Source: Spirochaetales bacterium (GTDB lineage Bacteria; Spirochaetota; Spirochaetia; UBA9216). Taken from it: DNA of 64,000 bases. Positions within the stretch are counted from its first letter, which is position 1. The number at the start of each line of letters is the position of its first letter. Shown here in pieces: positions 53,373-61,196 of this stretch. Both the position numbers and the translations under genes were made by a program. The notes beneath the pieces were generated by a model. It made no database searches. It was not told the DNA's origin and worked only from the letters and a program-made list of their open reading frames with translations. Where the stretch lies: assembly GCA_016839055.1 (NCBI GenBank), contig JAEKNX010000007.1, forward strand, positions 124,001-188,000. The letters are read 5' to 3'.

Positions 53373-53798
53373 ATGTCAAAGGAATTAGGGAAAGAATTCT
53401 ATCATCTCATTCACCGTCTCAATTCGGATCTCATGATCTTTGAGCTTGAGCATATGAAAGAGGAGTCGATAGAGCAGCTGACCCTGCATGAAATACACAC
53501 AATTGAAAATATAGGGCATCTTGAAGACCGTACAATGTCTGAGCTTGCGAGAAAGGCGGGGGTCAAGCAGAGTACAATGACCGTGATGATTAATAAACTG
53601 ATAATGAAGGAATATGTCGAACGGTACAGGGATCCTGCAGATCGCCGGGTTGTAAAGGTGAGATTGACAAAAAAGGGTGAGAGCGCTCATCAGATGCATG
53701 ATGAGCTCCATCAGAAAGTAACAAATCAGTGGCTTGAGAACCTGGAGGTTGAAGAGTGTGATTGCCTGATGAAGGTTCTGCGCAAGATGATGAAGTAA
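53373..53798 (+). CDS. MarR-family transcriptional regulator
   Basis: 141 residues from MSKELGKEF. Winged helix with QLTLHEIHTIENIGHLEDRTMSELARKAGVKQSTMTVMINKLIMKEYVERYRDPADRRVVKVRLT: the recognition helix and the DxRxx wing of MarR proteins. ATG 53373 is chosen as MarR proteins begin about here and the frame upstream is promoter DNA. It probably represses itself and the downstream reductase/CDF/thioesterase operon through the repeated operator. Confidence 0.92.
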   Translation: MSKELGKEFYHLIHRLNSDLMIFELEHMKEESIEQLTLHEIHTIENIGHLEDRTMSELARKAGVKQSTMTVMINKLIMKEYVERYRDPADRRVVKVRLTKKGESAHQMHDELHQKVTNQWLENLEVEECDCLMKVLRKMMK

Positions 53799-53817
53799 TT
53801 TTTTTTTAAATAAATGC

Positions 53818-53837
53818 TTAGAAAGTCTAAGTATTAG
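53818..53837. promoter_or_regulatory. MarR operator, copy 2
   Basis: TTAGAAAGTCTAAGTATTAG, differing at one base from copy 1, lies between the marR stop and the reductase ATG (53865). It marks the following operon as a target of the adjacent MarR protein. Confidence 0.75.
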
Positions 53838-53864
53838 ACGGTACAACTAAATAGGAGGTTTTAA

Positions 53865-54869
53865 ATGAGGAAAGACAGAATGGAGGTTTCGGAAAAATTA
53901 TCAACCAGATATATCCAGCGGCCTGAAATCCTGATTATTGGAGCCGGAGTTATCGGTTCTTTGTACGCAGCTAAAATGGCAAAGGCTGGATATTCGGTAA
54001 CGGTATTTTCCAGGGGAGCGAGGCTGGAGGAAATTAGAAGATTCGGTATCAGGATTCAACATTATAAAGAGGATGAAATCGAAACAATCACTAAACTCAA
54101 AGTTACTGCCGAATTGAGACCGGAAGATAATTATGATTATGTATTTGTTGCATTGAGGTATGATAATCTTGCATCAGTATATCCTCTTCTGAATGAAAGT
54201 TCCGCCGTCAATATAATATTTATGACAAATAACCCATATGGTTTCGATGATTATGCCCGGCATCTGGATAGAGCGCGAGTTCTCTGCGCATTCCCCGGAG
54301 CAGGCGGAGAAATTGAAAATGGAGTTGTTAAATACCATATTGTTTCGAGAGTTATTCAACCTACGACTATAGGTGATTCTCTCGGAGCGCGAACCCGAAG
54401 GGCCGGAAAGATTGCCGGAATTCTCAGGCAGTCCGGTTTTCCGGCGACAATTAACCATGATATGAATAGCTGGTTACTTAGTCATTTGGCTATGGTCTGT
54501 CCGCTGGGCAATATTATATACAGAGATTATGAAGTATCAGATAATAGAACAAGTCTGGTTTTGCTCTCAGCCTGCCTGAAGGAGGCATTCCTTTTTTTAA
54601 GAGAGAATGGATATAGTATAAATCCTGCTCGTTTTAATTTATTTATCTATACGCCTGATAGACTGCTCAGGTTTTTGTTAAAAAGACTTTATCGTTCAGA
54701 CTTTGCCAAAACTGTAATTTTTAACCATGCAGTTAATGCAAGGCAGGAGATGGCGCTACTGACCGAGCAATTCATAAAAATAGCGGAAATTAAAAATGTG
54801 AGGCTACCGTTAAATACAGAACTCTCAAGTTTTAATATTGCTTCAAAAACCGGAGAAATTCATGAGTAA
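53865..54869 (+). CDS. Ketopantoate reductase (ApbA/PanE)-family protein
   Basis: 334 residues with the NAD(P)-binding start LIIGAGVIGSLYAAKMAKAGYSVTVFSRG and a C-terminal helical domain. It resembles 2-dehydropantoate 2-reductase, but regulation by MarR and lack of pantothenate genes make another 2-keto acid or aldehyde substrate possible. The ATG follows AGGAGG at 6-nt spacing. Its stop overlaps the next start by 8 nt. Confidence 0.78.
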   Translation: MRKDRMEVSEKLSTRYIQRPEILIIGAGVIGSLYAAKMAKAGYSVTVFSRGARLEEIRRFGIRIQHYKEDEIETITKLKVTAELRPEDNYDYVFVALRYDNLASVYPLLNESSAVNIIFMTNNPYGFDDYARHLDRARVLCAFPGAGGEIENGVVKYHIVSRVIQPTTIGDSLGARTRRAGKIAGILRQSGFPATINHDMNSWLLSHLAMVCPLGNIIYRDYEVSDNRTSLVLLSACLKEAFLFLRENGYSINPARFNLFIYTPDRLLRFLLKRLYRSDFAKTVIFNHAVNARQEMALLTEQFIKIAEIKNVRLPLNTELSSFNIASKTGEIHE

Positions 54870-55446
54870 GAATACCAATGCAGATTCCATTAAAAAGGTG
54901 ACTGTCCTTGGCATTGTAATGAATATTATTTTCTGCCTGATTAAGGCGACCGTCGGTTGGATTGGAAACAGCCAGGCAGTAATAGCCGATTCAATCAGTT
55001 CGATTCCTGCGCTTGCTGCTGTGCTGCTCTGTAGTATATTTCCCGGAATCTACTATATCGACAGCATCGGCGCAATGATAGTGTCAGTTTTTATTCTGAA
55101 AGTTGCGTTTGATATCATGAAACCGGCTCTCGGTGAAATGATTGATAAATCTGCTGACCAGAATCTGATGAGCTTAATAAAAGAGGCAGTACTCTCGGTA
55201 GAAGATGTGAAGAGTACTCATAAAATACGATCCCGCGTAACCAGCGGTGCGATTTTTATTGATCTTCATATTCAAGTGGATGAAAAACTTTCCATAGCTG
55301 ATGGCCATAATATCAGCGGCAGAGTTAAGGAAAAAATTTTCTCTCTGGACAGCAGGATCATTGATGTTCTTGTTCACCTTGAACCTGAAATAGCAGAAAC
55401 GGAGAAGGTACATATTCATCATGGTGACATTACGCAAAGTCTATGA
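54862..55446 (+). CDS. Shortened cation-diffusion-facilitator (CDF) protein
   Basis: 194 residues against about 290-300 for usual CDF transporters. TM1 (VLGIVMNIIFCLIKATVGWI), a TM2-like start (AVIADSISS), then a segment like TM5 end and TM6 (IYYIDSIGAMIVSVFILKVAFDIM), followed by an intact cytoplasmic CDF domain (about 110-190, ending VHIHHGD). About two to three helices are missing, and the zinc-site HSxxD of TM2/TM5 reads SSIPA, so metal transport is unlikely. SD GGAGA precedes ATG 54862. Perhaps a decaying gene or a regulator. Confidence 0.75.
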   Translation: MSKNTNADSIKKVTVLGIVMNIIFCLIKATVGWIGNSQAVIADSISSIPALAAVLLCSIFPGIYYIDSIGAMIVSVFILKVAFDIMKPALGEMIDKSADQNLMSLIKEAVLSVEDVKSTHKIRSRVTSGAIFIDLHIQVDEKLSIADGHNISGRVKEKIFSLDSRIIDVLVHLEPEIAETEKVHIHHGDITQSL

Positions 55447-55458
55447 TAGCCTAACTTT

Positions 55459-55866
55459 ATGAGTGGAACCGAAATAATAGTGAGATACGCCGAAACAGAT
55501 CAGATGGGGATTGTCCATCATTCAGTATACGCAATCTGGTATGAGGCAGCAAGAACGGATATGATGGAGCAGGCAGGTTATTCCTATTCGAGGGTAGAGA
55601 GCGAGGGGATAATGCTTCCGCTGTCGCATCTCGAATGTGACTATGTCGGAGGCGTAAAATATGGAGATCGGGTGATTGTACGATGTTTCGTGGAGAAACT
55701 GACTATCGCCCGTCTTGTTCTGGGCTATGAGGTCCGTCGCAAGGGTGAGGATGAAATTCTCTCTACCGGCAGAACGGTTCATGCCTGGACTGATACTAAT
55801 CTTAATATGATAAATCTTAAGAAGAAGGCGCCTGAGCTCTTTAATTTACTTGATAATATTAAATAG
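55459..55866 (+). CDS. YbgC/4HBT-family acyl-CoA thioesterase
   Basis: 135 residues, single hot-dog domain. The active-site region VRYAETDQMGIVHHSVYAIWYEAARTD carries Asp14 and matches the 4-hydroxybenzoyl-CoA thioesterase/YbgC group. It hydrolyses an acyl-CoA; chain length is unknown. Third gene of the MarR-linked operon, 12 bp after the CDF gene. Its end lies 8 bp from the convergent ubiX. Confidence 0.88.
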   Translation: MSGTEIIVRYAETDQMGIVHHSVYAIWYEAARTDMMEQAGYSYSRVESEGIMLPLSHLECDYVGGVKYGDRVIVRCFVEKLTIARLVLGYEVRRKGEDEILSTGRTVHAWTDTNLNMINLKKKAPELFNLLDNIK

Positions 55867-55874
55867 ACCGAGCT

Positions 55875-56453
55875 TTAGCGGCCTTCCCATCTTTTTGTGA
55901 GAGTGTTTTCGATCCCGAGCTGGTCGAGGATTCGCGCGACTGTAAAGTTTACTATATCATCGACGGTCTTGGGGTGGTTGTAGAATCCCGGCATTGCCGG
56001 AAGGATCACCGCTCCTGTCTCCGTCAGCTCCAGCATATTTCTAAGGTGTATCCTGCTGAAGGGCGTCTCCCGGGGGACTATTATAAGCTTTCGTCTCTCC
56101 TTAAGGCAGACATCGGCAGATCTTCCAAGCAGGCTTTGAAGGCTCCCGGCTGCTATCCCGCCGAGGGTTGCCATGCTTGCAGGGACTATTACCATCGCAT
56201 CTGCTTTGAATGAACCGCTTGCAGGCGGCGCGAAGAGATTGTCGTTTTGATGGATAACGGGAGCTTTAGGGCTTCCCCCGAGCGTGCGGATGAAGTCTTC
56301 CGGGCTTATTCCCGTCTCATAGGAGAATACTTCATCGCCTGTTTTTGAGCATATGACGTGTACATCATGGCCTGCGCCGGAAAGTTCTTCGATTAGCCGT
56401 TTTGCATATACTGAGCCGCTGGCTCCTGTTATTCCTATTATTATTCTATTCAT
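55875..56453 (-). CDS. ubiX: UbiX-family flavin prenyltransferase
   Basis: 192 residues: IIGITGASGSVYAKRLIEEL (FMN-phosphate loop), VIVPASMATLGGIAAG and VPRETPFSRIHLRNMLELTETGAVILPA, all family hallmarks. It makes prenylated FMN, the cofactor of UbiD decarboxylases, and a ubiD gene lies 2 kb upstream. It overlaps the winged-helix regulator by 8 nt. In the futalosine menaquinone route the equivalent is MqnM. Confidence 0.92.
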   Translation of the reverse strand: MNRIIIGITGASGSVYAKRLIEELSGAGHDVHVICSKTGDEVFSYETGISPEDFIRTLGGSPKAPVIHQNDNLFAPPASGSFKADAMVIVPASMATLGGIAAGSLQSLLGRSADVCLKERRKLIIVPRETPFSRIHLRNMLELTETGAVILPAMPGFYNHPKTVDDIVNFTVARILDQLGIENTLTKRWEGR

Positions 56454-57492
56454 TTGAGTCCTCCGCCCCTAGGAGATCTAAGGCCGCCGCCTTAAGGTAG
56501 TCCCTCAAGGAGTCTTTGTTAATGCTGTAGTAGTATCTTTTCTGGTCACCATGCTGCAACTTGACAAATCCTGCCGACACCATCTTGTTAAGGTGATATG
56601 ACATGGTGGCGGGAGTAATGCCGAAATGTTCTGCTAATTCACTGCTGTACCATGGGCGCTGGGATGTTAAATGTAATAGTTCGAGCCTTTTTTTATCGCC
56701 GAGGATGTTGAATAAAACATCAGTCTTGGTGCGGTTTGATTTGGATTTTATAATCTCGTCGGTACCGGCGCCGATTACTATCATATTATTGTGGGTGCTT
56801 ATGTATAGATCAAAATCATAATAAACCGACAGGAATAATTCTGGTTCGGGGCCCTTTTTAAAAAAGGTTGAGTATATCTGCCTTGTTATCTCATCCAGGT
56901 AGGAGGTAGAATCAGTTTTTAAGGCATTATTATGCCATTCCATCTTTTCCTCGAGCAGTTTTCTGAATCGTTTTTGTGATTCCTTGAACGGTCCTTCGTG
57001 GAATTCCCTGTACATATTTTTTATTCTTTCGAGAAATGCCCCTGGACTTTTCAGCATTGAGAGAATCATCTCCGATTCTTCCTCCGGGTTTACCATTGTA
57101 TCCGAAGTTGTTTCGGAAAGAGCGTATATGATTTTTTCCTGGCTTGCCGGTTCCTCATCGCTTAATGAAAGCATTTCTCTTACATAACTTAGGTATTCTT
57201 CTACATTTAAAGCAGACAGCCGTTTTAAAAAATCTCCAGAGGTCATGCAAGGCTGGGGAGTTCTTGTCAGCTTGACCATGTTCCATGAAGTAATTGACAG
57301 CTTTCGGACGAGAAGATCGACATCTGATAGGAGGAACGGATTAAGAGTATTCTCAAGCTCTTCAACCCATTCTTCGACCTGCGGGAGACCTTCGAGCCCA
57401 AGGTCTTTTTTTCTTTCCCTCAGGTTTCCTCTATTCGCCAACCGGAAAACGGCGCATATTAAGTCAGCTGCTTCATTATGTTTTATTTCCAT
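56446..57492 (-). CDS. ArsR-type winged-helix regulator with long N-terminal domain
   Basis: 348 residues. The C-terminal 80 hold an ArsR-like winged helix (LFNILGDKKRLELLHLTSQRPWYSSELAEHFGITPATMSYHLNKMVSAGFV). The first 250 residues are helical and charged with no recognised ligand domain, similar in layout to DUF5937-type regulators. No metal-binding Cys motif. It is co-transcribed with ubiX and divergent from a small-protein gene; the intergenic region holds several TTAG/CTAA palindromes that may be its operators. Confidence 0.82.
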   Translation of the reverse strand: MEIKHNEAADLICAVFRLANRGNLRERKKDLGLEGLPQVEEWVEELENTLNPFLLSDVDLLVRKLSITSWNMVKLTRTPQPCMTSGDFLKRLSALNVEEYLSYVREMLSLSDEEPASQEKIIYALSETTSDTMVNPEEESEMILSMLKSPGAFLERIKNMYREFHEGPFKESQKRFRKLLEEKMEWHNNALKTDSTSYLDEITRQIYSTFFKKGPEPELFLSVYYDFDLYISTHNNMIVIGAGTDEIIKSKSNRTKTDVLFNILGDKKRLELLHLTSQRPWYSSELAEHFGITPATMSYHLNKMVSAGFVKLQHGDQKRYYYSINKDSLRDYLKAAALDLLGAEDSNE

Positions 57493-57506
57493 GACTCCAT
57501 TCTAAC

Positions 57507-57531
57507 ATCTTATAAGATATTAGTCTAATAT
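57507..57531. promoter_or_regulatory. Two overlapping perfect palindromes upstream of the winged-helix regulator
   Basis: ATCTTATAAGAT (57507-57518) and ATATTAG-T-CTAATAT (57517-57531) lie 15-40 bp before the regulator's ATG on the minus strand. Probable autoregulatory sites. Confidence 0.5.
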
Positions 57532-57555
57532 TAATGATTAACATAGATAAGTATC

Positions 57556-57584
57556 TTGACTAATGTATGATTTAGATCTAATAT
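57556..57584 (+). promoter_or_regulatory. Promoter of the 58-residue gene, with an operator-like palindrome on the -10 box
   Basis: TTGACT (57556-57561), 17 bp, TAATAT (57579-57584). TTAGATCTAA (57572-57581) is a perfect palindrome overlapping the -10 box, sharing TTAG/CTAA half-sites with 57517-57531. Leader about 33 nt, with TGGAGG before the ATG. Confidence 0.65.
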
Positions 57585-57623
57585 AGAGTTAGATTAATTT
57601 ATAGAGGCATATGGAGGTTTTTT

Positions 57624-57800
57624 ATGTTTGAATCGTCTTTCGAGTGCATGGATATGTATAATGCAAAAAAACAGGATCTGAATAGGTTCGTAGAGAAATC
57701 GAGGAGAGGCAGGAAGGATAGAGAGGATAAAATACGAGAGGGAAGGAAGCCCGGAAGGCTGCTCTCGGTGGCGCTTATAATAAAAAATCTAATACTGTAA
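57624..57800 (+). CDS. Small basic protein of 58 residues, unknown function
   Basis: ATG 57624 follows TGGAGG at 6-nt spacing and opens 58 codons ending TAA 57800. The protein starts MFESSFECMDMYNAKKQ, has a highly charged middle (KSRRGRKDREDKIREGRK) and ends with a hydrophobic LLSVALIIKNLIL. A consensus promoter precedes it. The last 26 bp overlap the 3' end of ubiA on the other strand. No family recognised; the basic core suggests nucleic-acid or membrane-surface binding. Its divergent partner is a winged-helix regulator. Confidence 0.6.
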   Translation: MFESSFECMDMYNAKKQDLNRFVEKSRRGRKDREDKIREGRKPGRLLSVALIIKNLIL

Positions 57801-58641
57801 AACTGATGAGAGTAATCCCGATAATCTGGTTCATGTTATAGGCTGCGAAGTTTATCAGTCTGCTGTTTCTTCCAACCCGCTCGGGTATAACAAGAAGGTG
57901 TTCGATTATAAAGAGCACAGCTATTATTCCGACACCTGCATAGAAATAAACTCCGAGTCCGTTTAGATATCCTGTCGCTGTAAGGAAAAAGACCGATGCA
58001 GCGTGCATTCCTGCCGCCGCCAGCCGTGAAAGCTTCTCCCCGAAACGGGCCGGTATCGAGTATAGGCCCTCGGCCCTGTCGAAATCAATGTCCTGAATAG
58101 CGTAAATCACATCAAAGCCGGCTACCCAGGCCGCGTTTGCCGCTGCGATCACAAATGTCGACAGTTCAATCCTGCCTGTAACGGCAATCCAGGCGCCGAA
58201 TGAGGCGGCGGCGCAGGCCGCTCCCAGAATCACATGGCAGAGCCAGGTAAAGCGCTTTGTGTAGGAATAAACAACGAAGGCCGCGACAGCAAAGGGCAGC
58301 AGCAGCACGCATAGCAGGTTCAGCATGAAGGCCGAAACAATCAGCAGCACCGTCCCCGCGGCCGCGATTAACAGTGCATCCCGGCGCCGGAGTCGTCCAG
58401 AGGGTAGGTGGCGACCGGCAGTTCGGGGATTTCGTGCATCGATGTCGTGGTCTATAACTCTGTTAAGCGCGTTGGCGGCATTTCTGCCGCCTGTGAATGC
58501 TAGTATTATCCAGATTGTCTTATGCCAGCCGGGAAAGCCCCCCGCAGAAATAAGCATTGCGGCAAGGGCAAAGGGCAGGGAAAAGAGCGTATGGGAGAAC
58601 ATAACGAGCTCTCCGTAGAGCCGGAGCCTTTTAAAAGCCAT
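57775..58641 (-). CDS. ubiA: UbiA-family aromatic prenyltransferase
   Basis: 288 residues, eight to nine helices. First Asp-rich motif NALNRVIDHDIDARNPRTAGRHLP and second DIDFDRAEGLYSIPARFG bind the Mg-prenyl diphosphate. ATG 58641 is chosen because it overlaps the ubiD stop by 11 nt and begins MAFKRLRLYGELV, the family's usual start; an upstream ATG lies inside ubiD. It prenylates 4-hydroxybenzoate or, if the futalosine route operates (MqnP), 1,4-dihydroxy-6-naphthoate. Confidence 0.9.
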   Translation of the reverse strand: MAFKRLRLYGELVMFSHTLFSLPFALAAMLISAGGFPGWHKTIWIILAFTGGRNAANALNRVIDHDIDARNPRTAGRHLPSGRLRRRDALLIAAAGTVLLIVSAFMLNLLCVLLLPFAVAAFVVYSYTKRFTWLCHVILGAACAAASFGAWIAVTGRIELSTFVIAAANAAWVAGFDVIYAIQDIDFDRAEGLYSIPARFGEKLSRLAAAGMHAASVFFLTATGYLNGLGVYFYAGVGIIAVLFIIEHLLVIPERVGRNSRLINFAAYNMNQIIGITLISFTVLDFLL

Positions 58642-60070
58642 ATTCGGCCCAGCGCTCGGTAACCCTTGTCTTAACCTCATCGCTCATCTCGATGTCATTC
58701 GGCCATTCGCGATTATGTCCCTCTTCGGGCCACTTCTTGGTAGCGTCTATTCCTATCCGGCTGCCGTAGTGGGGCAGGGGGGACGCGTGATCGAGGGCAT
58801 CAAGCGGCCCATCTGATATGAGAAGGTCACGCTTGCCGTCGATGTTGTTGAATACCTTCCACATAACAGTCGAGATGTCCTGGGCGTCCACATTTTTGTC
58901 TACAATGATGATCATCTTGGTATACATCATCTGGCCGCTTCCCCAGAGGGCGTTCATAACCTTCTTGGCATGGCCGGGGAATTTCTTGTCTATCGAAACT
59001 ATGACGCAGCTATGAAAGACCCCCTCTAAAGGAAAGTTGATATCGACTATCTCGGGACTCATTATCTTCAGCAGCGGCAGGAAGGTCCGCTCTGTGAGTT
59101 TTGCAAGATAACAGTCTTCCATCGGAGGCTTACCGACAATGGTCGCCGGGAATACCGGTTTCTTCTTCCGGGTAACCTTCTCTACATGGAAGACCGGATA
59201 ATAGTCTTTGAGCGAGTAATAACCGGTGTGATCTCCGAAAGGGCCTTCGAGGGTAAGCGGCTCGGAGGGGTCGACCCAGCCCTCAAGTACGAACTCAGCA
59301 TTTGCCGGAACCTTAATGGGGTTGGTAATACATTTTACGAGATCAACTGATGAGCGGCGAAGGAAGCCTGCGAACATGGTCTCATCGATAATAGAGGGCA
59401 GCGGGGCTGTTGCCGCGTAAATTAAAGCCGGATCACAGCCCAGGGCTACCGAAACTGGCATCCTCTCCCCCCGCTCCCGGTATTTCTCATATATTGCCCT
59501 GCCGTCTTTGTGGAGGTGCCAGTGCATTCCGGTAGTGTTTTTTGAATAAACCTGCATGCGGTACATTCCTATATTCTGCTGTCCGGTGTCCGGATCACGG
59601 GTGAAAACAAGAGGCAGGGTAAAAAAACGTCCCCCGTCCTCCGGCCAGCAGTGAAGTACTGGGAGGCTGTGGAGGTCCGGTTCTTCGATAACCTGCTGAC
59701 ATGCTCCGCTTCCGACGGTCTTCGGGAAGACCTCGAGCATGCGGGCCAGCTTGGGAATAGACTTAATTTTGTCTATCAGCCCCATATAGCTGTTTACGTC
59801 GATGAGGTCGGTTATCTGATCCGCGAAAGCGTCGATGTTATCTATCTCAAAGGCCAGGTTCAGCCTCTCGTAGCTCGCGAATCCGTTTATGAAGACCGGG
59901 TAATCAGAGCCCTTCACATTTTCAAACAGGAGGGCGGGCCCTCCGCTTTTTATTGCTCTGTCTGCAATTTCGGTTATCTCGAGGTAGCTGTCGACCTCGG
60001 CGGTTATCCGCTTTAAAAGCCCTCTTTTATCGAGTTCTTTTATAAAAGCCTGAAGATCCTTATACGCCAT
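58631..60070 (-). CDS. ubiD: UbiD-family decarboxylase
   Basis: 479 residues, full length. Recognisable are the prFMN-site residues in GMHWHLHKDGRAIYEKY and LEGPFGDHTGYYS (Glu of the E-R-E triad region), PFPATIVGKPPMED-type segment PVFPATIVGKPPMEDCY and the C-terminal HASPLPHYGSRIGIDATKKW. It decarboxylates a prenylated aromatic acid using prenyl-FMN from UbiX. Translationally coupled to ubiA and 1 bp after apbE. MqnL is the futalosine-route name. Confidence 0.92.
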   Translation of the reverse strand: MAYKDLQAFIKELDKRGLLKRITAEVDSYLEITEIADRAIKSGGPALLFENVKGSDYPVFINGFASYERLNLAFEIDNIDAFADQITDLIDVNSYMGLIDKIKSIPKLARMLEVFPKTVGSGACQQVIEEPDLHSLPVLHCWPEDGGRFFTLPLVFTRDPDTGQQNIGMYRMQVYSKNTTGMHWHLHKDGRAIYEKYRERGERMPVSVALGCDPALIYAATAPLPSIIDETMFAGFLRRSSVDLVKCITNPIKVPANAEFVLEGWVDPSEPLTLEGPFGDHTGYYSLKDYYPVFHVEKVTRKKKPVFPATIVGKPPMEDCYLAKLTERTFLPLLKIMSPEIVDINFPLEGVFHSCVIVSIDKKFPGHAKKVMNALWGSGQMMYTKMIIIVDKNVDAQDISTVMWKVFNNIDGKRDLLISDGPLDALDHASPLPHYGSRIGIDATKKWPEEGHNREWPNDIEMSDEVKTRVTERWAEYGF

Positions 60071-60071
60071 T

Positions 60072-61145
60072 TTATTCTCCTAAAATATTGAAACTGGAGT
60101 CGGTCAGCTTGAAACTGTCTCTGATTCCTTCGGTCAGGTAGATATTCCCCTCATCGGTGATGATGATAGCCTCTACTCCGTCGGTCGTCTCTGCGAGTGC
60201 GAGCCCTGCCTCGAGCCCTAATGAAAAAACCGAGGTTGACATTGCGTCGGCGGTCATCGACTCAGCACATATTATCGAAACCTGTGCTATTCCGTTTTCT
60301 ACCGGATATCCGTTTTCGGTACTCAGGATGTGGTGGTATCTTTTTCCGTCCTCAACGAAGTAGCGCTCATATTTACCCGATGAGACCACTGCCTTGCCCG
60401 TGACAGTTACAATTCCCAGGTATTCGCCCCGCGTGTTGTCAGGGTTCTGAACGCCAATCCTCCATGGGCTGCCGTCCTTTTTGCTTCCCAATGCAAGAAC
60501 ATTTCCGCCGAGGTTTATAAGCGCCGATTCTATGTTTTTAGACCTAAGGTATTCGGCGGCTCTGTCGGCCGCCCAACCCTTGGCTATTCCGCCGGGTTCG
60601 AGCCTCATGCCGCGCGTTGGAAGATAGATGGTGTCACCGCTTATCTGGACTTGTGAATAGTCTATCAAGGTTAACGCTTCCTCTATGTCAGACTGTGAGG
60701 GTACTGCCGCGCCGTCTCCGCCGATTCCCCAAAGCATGACAAGGGGACCGATGCTTATATCAAAGGCTCCGCCTGAGAGCCGAGAGTAATTTTTTCCGGC
60801 TGTTATTACTTTAATTACTTGCTGTGAGACCTGCTCCGCGCGGATTCCTGCCGAGGTGTTTATCCTGTTTATTTCGCTGTCTTCAATATTTACGCTCATC
60901 GAGTTTTCGATGGAGTTTATCAGGTCTTCCGTTCCTTTGAATACTTCATCGGCCTGAACCTCGCTGCCTGCGGCGCGGCCAGAGCTGTCTACATCGATGC
61001 TGACTGAGCATGTTGTTCCGAGGGCGAAGAAGTTGACCGTCTCGCGTTCCGTCTCGGACCGTCCGAGCGCAATTGCCGGCAGAATACTGACTGTAAACAT
61101 GAGTATAATTATTACCGGCTTAAAGCCGGAAGTTTTGATTTTCAT
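60072..61145 (-). CDS. apbE: FAD:protein FMN transferase (ApbE)
   Basis: 357 residues with a signal peptide (IIILMFTVSILPAIALG) for export. Typical parts: NRINTSAG, GAFDISIGPLVMLWGIGG, MRLEPGGIAKGWAADRA, ALINLGGNVLALG and the metal site TADAMSTSVFSLG. It attaches FMN to Thr in exported redox subunits, such as RnfG/NqrC-like or FMN-bind proteins, none of which is in the window. It heads the apbE-ubiD-ubiA operon, 1 bp before ubiD. Confidence 0.93.
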   Translation of the reverse strand: MKIKTSGFKPVIIILMFTVSILPAIALGRSETERETVNFFALGTTCSVSIDVDSSGRAAGSEVQADEVFKGTEDLINSIENSMSVNIEDSEINRINTSAGIRAEQVSQQVIKVITAGKNYSRLSGGAFDISIGPLVMLWGIGGDGAAVPSQSDIEEALTLIDYSQVQISGDTIYLPTRGMRLEPGGIAKGWAADRAAEYLRSKNIESALINLGGNVLALGSKKDGSPWRIGVQNPDNTRGEYLGIVTVTGKAVVSSGKYERYFVEDGKRYHHILSTENGYPVENGIAQVSIICAESMTADAMSTSVFSLGLEAGLALAETTDGVEAIIITDEGNIYLTEGIRDSFKLTDSSFNILGE

Positions 61146-61196
61146 GCCGGTATTTTAGTTGAAGAAGAGGGTTATGTGAATAGAGAGTAAGGGTGT

